Source: DASRHK01 sp963776465 (GTDB taxonomy: Bacteria > Pseudomonadota > Gammaproteobacteria > Nevskiales > Nevskiaceae). Taken from it: a DNA stretch of 64,000 nt. Positions 54,825 through 61,850 of the stretch are shown here, piece after piece (within the stretch, counting starts at the first letter, position 1; each line of letters opens with the position of its first letter). The stretch spans positions 2,542,001 to 2,606,000 of the forward strand of contig CAVZMV010000002.1 of assembly GCA_963776465.1 (NCBI GenBank). The letters are read 5' to 3'. The notes beneath the pieces are model-generated. The model saw only the letters and a list, made by a program, of their open reading frames with translations. It did no database searches and was not told the origin of the DNA. The position numbers and the translations under genes were made by a program.

Positions 54825-56267
54825 ATGGCCTGGCTGAAGCCGCGGCAGTGGGAGCCTCTTTCCGCGATCCCGATCGTCGCCGGCGCGTTCTGGCTGTTCG
54901 GCGGCAGCGGCTTCGGCTGGTGGATCTGGGCCGCCGTTCCGGGGGCGCTGATGCTCAGCGCTGGCACGAGCCTGCTGCTCTGGCCCGGCGATCTGCGCCA
55001 TACCGAGTACCTCGGCGCCGGCGCGGTGATGGGCGCCGCTGTGACGCTGCCCGCGATGATCTCCGGCGGCTTCGGTCTGGGGCTTGCCTGTCTGCTGCTG
55101 TCCATTGCGTCTTATCTCGTGGCCGGGCGCCTGGCGCTGGCCCGCGAGCCCGTCGCACCCGGCGCGCCAGAGCCTGAACGCTCGCTGGTGATGGACGCCA
55201 AGGTCGGGCTCGACGAAGCCCTGCTCGGCTACTTCGTCGGCACCGCCATCATTCCCGGGGGCGATCGCGCCACGGAGATGGTCAAGGAAACGCTCAAGAT
55301 CGAGGGCACGCTGCAGGCTGCGGGCTGGCACGATCATCCGGAGCGCTTCCACCACGATCCGCCGGCGCCGCCGCAAGGCACGCTGACGCCGGGCCGCATC
55401 TACGGCCACGACTTCGAGCGCCTGAAGTACCCGAGCGATTTCGTCGCGCACGCCGACCTTCCGGGCTCCAAGGATTGGGCCAACCACGCGCGCAACAACC
55501 AGACCGCCGCGTGGGTGATGCGCCACGAGGACGCCGGATCGCGGCCGTGGCTGGTCTGCATCCACGGCTACCGCATGGGCTTCCCGTGGATGGACTTCGG
55601 GCTGTTCGCGCCGGGCTGGCTGCATCACCGGCTGGGGCTGAACCTGTTCATGCCGGTGCTGCCGGCGCACGGGCCGCGGCGCATCGGCATGCGCAGCGGC
55701 GACTTCTATCTCGACGGCGACCTGTTCAACGTCATCCATGCGCAGACGCAGGCGCTGTGGGATCTGCGCCGGGCGATCAAGTGGATCCGCGCGCAGGATC
55801 CGCAGGCCCGCATCGGCGTGCTCGGCTACAGCCTGGGCGGCTACAACACCGCGCTGCTCGCGGCCTTCGAGCCCGATCTCGACTTCGTCGTCGCCGGCAT
55901 CCCGGTCGCCGACTTCGCCGGGGCGCTCTGGCGGCACATGCCGCCCGAGCACGTGCGCTATCTCGAAGCGGAAGGACTGGACGAGGAGCGGTACCGCAGC
56001 ATCCTGCGCGTGATCTCGCCGCTGGCGCACGCGCCCAAGGTGCCGGTCGAGCGCCGCTACATCTTCGCCGGCGCGGGCGACCGCGTCGTGCTGCCCGCGC
56101 AATGCCTGAAGCTGGCCAAGCACTGGGACGTGCCGATCCAGTGGTACCAGGGCGCGCACCTGACCTTCCGCGGCGAGCCCGCGGTGCGGGCGCACATCGA
56201 AGCGGCGATGCAACGCGCCGGCTGGCCGGTGATCGCGCCGCTGCGTCCGGCCACCGGCACTTCATGA
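54825..56267 (+). CDS. Membrane-anchored alpha/beta hydrolase
   Basis: This 480-residue protein has an N-terminal region of about three to four membrane helices (residues 15-100), then a linker and a C-terminal alpha/beta-hydrolase domain (about 230-480). The nucleophile is in IGVLGYSLGGYNTALLA, the acid in FAGAGDRVVLPAQ and the base in WYQGAHLTF. Substrate unknown. The stop overlaps the KAS III start by ATGA, which suggests that both act in one lipid-related pathway. Confidence 0.8.
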   Translation: MAWLKPRQWEPLSAIPIVAGAFWLFGGSGFGWWIWAAVPGALMLSAGTSLLLWPGDLRHTEYLGAGAVMGAAVTLPAMISGGFGLGLACLLLSIASYLVAGRLALAREPVAPGAPEPERSLVMDAKVGLDEALLGYFVGTAIIPGGDRATEMVKETLKIEGTLQAAGWHDHPERFHHDPPAPPQGTLTPGRIYGHDFERLKYPSDFVAHADLPGSKDWANHARNNQTAAWVMRHEDAGSRPWLVCIHGYRMGFPWMDFGLFAPGWLHHRLGLNLFMPVLPAHGPRRIGMRSGDFYLDGDLFNVIHAQTQALWDLRRAIKWIRAQDPQARIGVLGYSLGGYNTALLAAFEPDLDFVVAGIPVADFAGALWRHMPPEHVRYLEAEGLDEERYRSILRVISPLAHAPKVPVERRYIFAGAGDRVVLPAQCLKLAKHWDVPIQWYQGAHLTFRGEPAVRAHIEAAMQRAGWPVIAPLRPATGTS

Positions 56268-57385
56268 AGCGCGTTGCGATCAGCGGCTCTGGCCTGTTCA
56301 CGCCGGCCGCCTCGATCAGCAACGACGAGCTGGTCGCCGCGTTCAACACCTACGTCGCGGAGCACAACGCGCAGCACGCAGGCGAGATCGCGAGCGGCAG
56401 CCGTGCGGCGCTGAGCCCGTCGAGCACGGAATTCATCGTCAAGGCCTCGGGCATCAAGTCGCGCCACGTCGTCGACAAGGCCGGCATCCTCGACCCGAAG
56501 GTCATGCGTCCGCAGATCCGCAACCGCGGCGACGGCGAGCCGGCGCTGATGACCGAGATGGGGATCGCTGCGGCGCGGGACGCGCTGCACGCGGCCAACC
56601 GCACGCCGCAGGACATCGACCTGGTGCTGGTGGCCTGCTCCAACATGCAGCGCGCCTATCCGGCGATGGCGGTCGAGCTGCAGCATTACCTCAACATCGA
56701 GGGCTACGGCTACGACATCAACGTCGCCTGCGCGTCGGCCGCGTTCGGCATCCAGGCAGCAGTGGACGCGGTGCACACCGGCAGCGCGCGGGCGGCACTG
56801 GTGGTGAGCCCGGAGATCTGCTCGGGGCATCTCAATTTCAGGAATCGCGATTCGCACTTCATTTTCGGCGACGCCGCTACCGCGGTCGTGATCGAGCCGT
56901 TGCAGAAGTCGCATGGCAAAGCGGTGTTCGAGATCCTGGGCACGCGCCTGCTCACGCAGTTCTCCAACAACATCCGCAATAACTTCGGCTTCTTGAACGC
57001 CGCCGAGCAGCCGCCGCGACCGTGGGACGACGTGCTGTTCAACCAGGAAGGCCGCAAGGTGTTCAAGGAAGTGGTGCCGATGGTCGCCGAGCTGATGCTC
57101 GGGCATCTGCGCGACCTGTCCCTCGACGCGCAGTCGGTGAAGCGCTTCTGGCTGCACCAGGCGAATCTTGCGATGAACCAGCTGATCGCCAAGCGCGTGC
57201 TGGGACGCGAGCCCAGCGACGAGGAAGCGCCGGTGATCCTCGACGAATACGCGAACACCAGCTCCGCCGGATCGGTGATCGCCTTCCACAAGTACCACCA
57301 GGACCTGAAAGCCGGCGACGTGGGCGTGCTCTGCGCCTTTGGCGCCGGATACTCCGCCGGCAGCGTCGTTCTCAAGCGCCACTAG
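56264..57385 (+). CDS. Beta-ketoacyl-ACP synthase III-like enzyme
   Basis: This 373-residue thiolase-fold enzyme carries a complete KAS III triad: Cys in NVACASAAFGIQ, His in FWLHQANLAMNQL and Asn in EYANTSSAGSV. The N-terminal AISGSGLFTPAASISNDELV and the long insert between the first strands differ from classic FabH and resemble the PA3286-type enzyme of Pseudomonas, which condenses longer acyl-CoA primers. It overlaps the hydrolase gene by ATGA and ends just before the phoB promoter region. Confidence 0.87.
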   Translation: MKRVAISGSGLFTPAASISNDELVAAFNTYVAEHNAQHAGEIASGSRAALSPSSTEFIVKASGIKSRHVVDKAGILDPKVMRPQIRNRGDGEPALMTEMGIAAARDALHAANRTPQDIDLVLVACSNMQRAYPAMAVELQHYLNIEGYGYDINVACASAAFGIQAAVDAVHTGSARAALVVSPEICSGHLNFRNRDSHFIFGDAATAVVIEPLQKSHGKAVFEILGTRLLTQFSNNIRNNFGFLNAAEQPPRPWDDVLFNQEGRKVFKEVVPMVAELMLGHLRDLSLDAQSVKRFWLHQANLAMNQLIAKRVLGREPSDEEAPVILDEYANTSSAGSVIAFHKYHQDLKAGDVGVLCAFGAGYSAGSVVLKRH

Positions 57386-57390
57386 AGCCG

Positions 57391-57408
57391 GTGTAACAGG
57401 CCTGTAAC
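57391..57408 (+). promoter_or_regulatory. Pho-box-like direct repeat before phoB
   Basis: GTGTAAC (57391-57397) and CTGTAAC (57402-57408) are 7-base direct repeats 11 bases apart, the geometry of PhoB sites (CTGTCAT repeats). It lies 46 bases before the phoB start, so autoregulation is likely. Confidence 0.6.
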
Positions 57409-57453
57409 GTGTTGCCAGCATGCTCCAAAGCTGGCACAACGACGTCAGTGGAA

Positions 57454-58146
57454 ATGGCCAACAAGCTGATCCTGGTGGTCGAGGACGAAGCCTCGATCCG
57501 CGAGATGTTGCGCTTCGCGCTGCAGCGCGCGGAGTTCGGCGTGGCGGAAGCGGCAGACGCGCAGGCCGCGCGGCTGAAAATGGCGGAGCGCCTGCCTGAT
57601 CTCGTGCTGCTCGACTGGATGATGCCGGGCGTCTCCGGCCTCGAGTTCGCGCGCGAGCTCAAGGGCAACGCGGTCACGCGGGATGTGCCGATCATCATGG
57701 TCACCGCGCGCGCCGAGGAAGAGGACCGCGTGCGCGGCCTCAACATCGGCTGCGACGACTACGTCTCCAAGCCGTTCTCGTTCCCGGAGCTGATCGCGCG
57801 CATCAACGCCGTCCTGCGGCGCACCGTTCCGGGCGGCGAGGACGAGCGTCTCACGGTCAACGGACTGGAGGTCGACGCGGCCAGCCAGCGCGTCACCGCC
57901 AAGGGCCAGCCGGTCCGGCTGGGTCCCACCGAGTACAAGCTCCTGCACTTCTTCGTCAGCCATCCTGACCGCGTCTACACGCGCGAGCAGGTGCTGGATC
58001 GCGTGTGGGGTCACAACGTCTACGTGGAAGAGCGCACCGTCGACGTGCACATCCGGCGTCTGCGCAAGGCGCTCGAGCCCTTCGGATACGACGAGCTGAT
58101 CCAGACGGTCCGCGGCACGGGCTACCGGTTCTCGGAGAAGGCTTGA
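57454..58146 (+). CDS. phoB: Phosphate regulon response regulator PhoB
   Basis: PhoB is an OmpR-type response regulator of 230 residues. The receiver domain has acidic pocket EDE (about residue 10), phospho-Asp in LVLLDWMMPGVSG, Thr in MVTARAEE and Lys in YVSKPFSFPEL. The C-terminal winged helix has PTEYKLLHFFVSHPDRVYTREQ and VYVEERTVDVHIRRLRKAL. ATG 57454 gives MANKLILVVEDE. Its stop overlaps the phoR TTG start. Confidence 0.95.
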   Translation: MANKLILVVEDEASIREMLRFALQRAEFGVAEAADAQAARLKMAERLPDLVLLDWMMPGVSGLEFARELKGNAVTRDVPIIMVTARAEEEDRVRGLNIGCDDYVSKPFSFPELIARINAVLRRTVPGGEDERLTVNGLEVDAASQRVTAKGQPVRLGPTEYKLLHFFVSHPDRVYTREQVLDRVWGHNVYVEERTVDVHIRRLRKALEPFGYDELIQTVRGTGYRFSEKA

Positions 58147-59450
58147 ACCGGGAGCTGCTGGGCATCGCCTGGCGCATCGCCGTGTGCGGGCTGCTGGGGC
58201 TGTGGTTCGACCAGCTCGCCTGGGGCGTGGCCGCCGGTCTTGCCTGGATCGCCGTCCTGCAGCTGCGGTACCTGCGTCGACTGCGCCTCTGGGTCGCCGA
58301 GCCCAAGCAGTTCGATCTGCCCGAGGCCCAGGGTCTCTGGGGAACGTTGTTCGAGAGCCTGCTCGACCAGCAGCGCCGCCATCGCAAGCGCAAGAAGCAG
58401 CTCGCCAGCATCGTCGCGCAGTTCCAGGCGTCCACCGCGGCGCTGCCCGACGCCGCCGTCGTGCTGGGACCGCAGTCGGAGATCGTCTGGTTCAACAAGG
58501 CCGCGCAGGCGCTGCTCGGGCTGCGTGCGCCGCAGGACGTGGGCCTGCGCGTGTCCAACCTGCTGCGCCATCCAAGCTTCACCCGCTACGTGGACGCTGG
58601 CGCGTACGAGGGAGAAGTCGAAGTGCCGTCGCCGATCAGCCGCAACGCGACGATGTCGGTGCGCATCATCCCTTACGGGGAGGACCAGCGGCTGCTGATC
58701 GCGCGTGACGTCAGCGAGCGCAAGCGCCTGGAGGTCGCTCGCCGCGAGTTCGTGGCCAATGCGTCGCACGAGCTGCGCACGCCGCTGACGGTGCTGCGCG
58801 GCTATCTGGACATGATGGCGCCGGAGGCGGCGGCCAAGGGCGCGCTGGGCCCGTGGCGGGCCCAGATCGAGGAGATGCGATCGCAGGCTGCGCGCATGGA
58901 GAATCTGATCGGCGATCTGCTCCGGCTGGCACGGCTGGAGTCCGATGCCGTGCACAACCGCAACGAGGACGTCAACGTCGCCGGCCTGTTGCACCAGCAG
59001 CTCGAGGACGCGATGGCGCTATCGCGCGGGCGACACCGATTCGACTCCGAGATCGAGGCGGACGCCTACCTCTACGGCCGTGAGATCGACGCGCAAAGCA
59101 TCTTCTCCAACCTGATCGCCAACGCGGTGCAATACACGCCGGATGGCGGGTCGATCCTCGTGCGCTGGTGGAGCGACCGCGACGGCGGGCACTTCTCCGT
59201 CCGCGACAGCGGCATCGGCATCGCGCAGGAAGACATCCCGCGGCTCACCGAGCGCTTCTACCGCGTGGACAGCGGGCGCTCGCGCGCCAGCGGCGGCACG
59301 GGCCTCGGCCTTGCCATCGTCAAGCACGCGCTGGAGCACCACGAGGGCAGGCTCGAGGTGCAGAGCGAGCCGGGGCAGGGCAGCACGTTCACTTGTCATT
59401 TCCCCGCGCACCGCGTGCACCGGCGCTTCCCCGAGGCAGCGAACGCGTAG
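58143..59450 (+). CDS. phoR: Phosphate regulon sensor kinase PhoR
   Basis: PhoR is a membrane histidine kinase of 435 residues. It starts at TTG 58143, overlapping phoB. Two hydrophobic helices lie at about 8-40, a linker at 50-95, a PAS domain at about 100-185 (ALPDAAVVLGPQSEIVWFN), the H-box FVANASHELRTPLTVLRGY (His near 211), and the ATPase with N-box IFSNLIANAVQYTP, DSGIGI and GGTGLGLAIVK. The stop abuts the Pho-box array of pstS. Confidence 0.95.
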   Translation: MNRELLGIAWRIAVCGLLGLWFDQLAWGVAAGLAWIAVLQLRYLRRLRLWVAEPKQFDLPEAQGLWGTLFESLLDQQRRHRKRKKQLASIVAQFQASTAALPDAAVVLGPQSEIVWFNKAAQALLGLRAPQDVGLRVSNLLRHPSFTRYVDAGAYEGEVEVPSPISRNATMSVRIIPYGEDQRLLIARDVSERKRLEVARREFVANASHELRTPLTVLRGYLDMMAPEAAAKGALGPWRAQIEEMRSQAARMENLIGDLLRLARLESDAVHNRNEDVNVAGLLHQQLEDAMALSRGRHRFDSEIEADAYLYGREIDAQSIFSNLIANAVQYTPDGGSILVRWWSDRDGGHFSVRDSGIGIAQEDIPRLTERFYRVDSGRSRASGGTGLGLAIVKHALEHHEGRLEVQSEPGQGSTFTCHFPAHRVHRRFPEAANA

Positions 59451-59487
59451 TCACAAAAGATTCATCTGCGCTTCATATCCTGTCCAT
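59450..59487 (+). promoter_or_regulatory. Pho-box-like array upstream of pstS
   Basis: Four units spaced by exactly 11 bases, GTCAC (59450), TTCAT (59461), TTCAT (59472) and TCCAT (59483), share the core TCA(T) of PhoB half-sites. It lies 53 bases before pstS and overlaps the phoR stop. PhoB binding is inferred from geometry and context. Confidence 0.65.
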
Positions 59488-59539
59488 CGGCGCATCCCAG
59501 GATGCCCGCATGAAAACAGATCGACAGGAGAGAACCCGC

Positions 59540-60496
59540 ATGAATCATCGCGCAACCCTTGTTGGACTCATCGCCACGGTCATCGCGTTCGCGGCACAGG
59601 CGAAAGTCGACGACAAGCTGCCCGACTACAAGGTTGCCTCCGGCGTCTCCGGCAACTTCTCGAGCGTCGGCTCGGACACCCTGAACAACCTGATGACGTT
59701 CTGGGCCGAGGACTTCAAGAAGAACTATCCCAACGTCAACATCCAGATCCAGGGCGCGGGCTCCTCGACGGCGCCGCCGGCGCTGACCGAAGGCACGGCC
59801 AACTTCGGGCCGATGTCGCGGATGATGAAGGACCAGGAAGTGCAGGCCTTCGAGCAGAAGCACGGCTACAAGCCGACGCCGGTCGGCGTCGCCATCGACG
59901 CGCTGGCGGTGTGGGTGAACAAGGACAACCCGCTCAAGTCGCTGACCGTCGCGCAGGTCGACGGCATCTTCTCCGCCACGCGCAAGTGCGGCGGCAAGAG
60001 CATCGAGCGCTGGGGCGACGCGGGCCTGGCCGGCGACTGGAAGACCAAGCCCATCCAGCTCTACGGCCGCAACTCCGTGTCCGGCACCTACGGATATTTC
60101 AAGGAGCACGCGCTCTGCAAGGGCGATTTCCGCGGCACGGTCAACGAGCAGCCCGGCTCCGCCTCCGTCGTGCAGTCGGTGGGCACATCGGTGGCCGCGA
60201 TCGGCTACGCCGGCATCGGCTACAGGACCTCCGGCGTGCGCGCGCTGGCGCTGGCCAAGGACGCTAAGAGCGAGGCCGTCGACGCCAGCGAGGAGAGCGC
60301 GCTCTCCGGCAAGTACCCGCTGGCGCGGATGCTCTACGTCTACGTCAACAAGGCGCCGAACAAGCCGCTCTCGCCGATGGAGATGGAGTTCTTCCGCATG
60401 GTCCTGTCCCGGCAAGGGCAGCAGACCGTGGAGAAGGACGGCTTCGTCGCGCTGCCGGCAGCGCTGGCGGCCAAAGAGCTCGCAAAAATCCAGTAG
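59540..60496 (+). CDS. pstS: Phosphate-binding periplasmic protein PstS
   Basis: PstS captures phosphate in the periplasm for the Pst transporter. I start at ATG 59540 (MNHRATLVGLIATVIAFAAQA, signal peptide cleaved near residue 21), after GGAGAG; the ATG at 59510 is less well placed. The phosphate-binding strings are SSVGSDTLNNLM, GAGSSTAPPAL, and GRNSVSGTYGYF. It has 318 residues. Between pstS and pstC lies a porin gene rather than the usual pstC neighbour. Confidence 0.94.
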   Translation: MNHRATLVGLIATVIAFAAQAKVDDKLPDYKVASGVSGNFSSVGSDTLNNLMTFWAEDFKKNYPNVNIQIQGAGSSTAPPALTEGTANFGPMSRMMKDQEVQAFEQKHGYKPTPVGVAIDALAVWVNKDNPLKSLTVAQVDGIFSATRKCGGKSIERWGDAGLAGDWKTKPIQLYGRNSVSGTYGYFKEHALCKGDFRGTVNEQPGSASVVQSVGTSVAAIGYAGIGYRTSGVRALALAKDAKSEAVDASEESALSGKYPLARMLYVYVNKAPNKPLSPMEMEFFRMVLSRQGQQTVEKDGFVALPAALAAKELAKIQ

Positions 60497-60522
60497 CACC
60501 AAATCAACCCGGGGGAAGTTCA

Positions 60523-61839
60523 GTGATCAAGCTCATGCAGTGGGGTGTCATCGCGGCGCTGGTTGCCGCACCAGCAGTGGCGCTCGCCGACGCGGCGGAA
60601 ACCAAGGGCGGCCTCAAGGTGAAGACCGACGACGGCCGCTTCGAGATGACGATCGGCGGCCGTATCCACCTGGATACCAACCTCGTCGACAACGACACCG
60701 ACGCGGCGTTCGGCTCCAACACGCTCAACAACAACAGCACGGTGTTCTTCCGCCGCGCGCGCATCTCGTTCGGCGGCAAGGCCTACGGCTGGGAATACCT
60801 GTTCGTGCCGGACTTCGCGCAGTCGGCGGGCGGTAACCAGCCCGGCGTGACGACGACCAGCACCAGCACGGTCAACACCGGCGACAACAACGCGGTCTGC
60901 GAGACGACGCCCTGCACGGTCACCGTCACGACCACGACCAGCGGCACGACGTCGGCGATCGCGTTCCAGGAGCTGTGGATCGCCCACGAGCTCTTCGGCG
61001 GCAAGCTGTTCCTCGGCCAGTTCAAGCCCTACCGCGGCATCGAGGAGCTCACCAGCTCCAACGAGATCACGTTCATGGAGCGCCCCTGGACGACGGCCAC
61101 CGGCATGTACGGCGGCGGCGTCAACCGTCAGTTCATCATCGGCGCCGGCTGGCAGACCAACTTCACCGAGCAGGGCACGTTCTCGACCAGCTTCTACAAC
61201 CTGCGCCGCGACAACACCATCGCGCAGGAAGGCATCGGCACGTCGACCCGCGTGACCTATGCGCCGCTGATGGCGGAAGGCAGCGTGCTGCACCTCGGCG
61301 CGTCGTTCTCCATCGACAACCCGCACAACGGCACCAACATCGGCATGAGCGTGCCCTATGCCGGCCGCCGCGGTCCCTCGGCAACGGTCGCCACGACGGC
61401 CAACAGCCGTCGCGCGCAGCACATCGCAGGCGAGGTGGCCGGCGTGTTCGGACCGTTCTACTTCCAGGGCGAGTACGTGAAGGGCAGCTTCGAGTCCGAC
61501 ACCGCCGACACCGACGGCTCCGCGTTCCACGTGCAGGTCAGCTACAACGTCACCGGCGAGGCCAAGCCTTACGACAACAAGAAGGCTGTGTTCAAGAACA
61601 TCAAGCCGACGCACGACTGGGGCGCGATCGAGCTAAAGACCCGCTACGACTACGCCAAGAACGACGACGCGACCGGCACCGCCATCGAGAAGGTGCGCAC
61701 CATCAGCGCCGGCGCCAACTACTACGTCAACCCGAACGTGCGCTTCATGCTCGACTACATCCTGGGCAAGGCGGAGCGCGCGGATGGTAGCGAGGACGAG
61801 CCCAAGACGCTGGCGGCCCGCGTGCAGATGAATTGGTAG
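60523..61839 (+). CDS. Phosphate-selective porin of the OprO/OprP family
   Basis: This outer-membrane beta-barrel protein has 438 residues, a signal peptide (cut after VALADA-like sequence near residue 23) and a C-terminal Trp (VQMNW). DGRFEMTIGGRIHLDTNLVD and FFRRARISFGGKAYGWEYLFVPDF are typical of OprO/P. It starts at GTG 60523 with GGGGGA upstream. An unusual Thr/Ser-rich stretch with two Cys lies at about 110-150 and may be an extracellular loop. The position after pstS supports phosphate uptake. Confidence 0.88.
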   Translation: MIKLMQWGVIAALVAAPAVALADAAETKGGLKVKTDDGRFEMTIGGRIHLDTNLVDNDTDAAFGSNTLNNNSTVFFRRARISFGGKAYGWEYLFVPDFAQSAGGNQPGVTTTSTSTVNTGDNNAVCETTPCTVTVTTTTSGTTSAIAFQELWIAHELFGGKLFLGQFKPYRGIEELTSSNEITFMERPWTTATGMYGGGVNRQFIIGAGWQTNFTEQGTFSTSFYNLRRDNTIAQEGIGTSTRVTYAPLMAEGSVLHLGASFSIDNPHNGTNIGMSVPYAGRRGPSATVATTANSRRAQHIAGEVAGVFGPFYFQGEYVKGSFESDTADTDGSAFHVQVSYNVTGEAKPYDNKKAVFKNIKPTHDWGAIELKTRYDYAKNDDATGTAIEKVRTISAGANYYVNPNVRFMLDYILGKAERADGSEDEPKTLAARVQMNW

Positions 61840-61850
61840 ACTTTTCGCGG

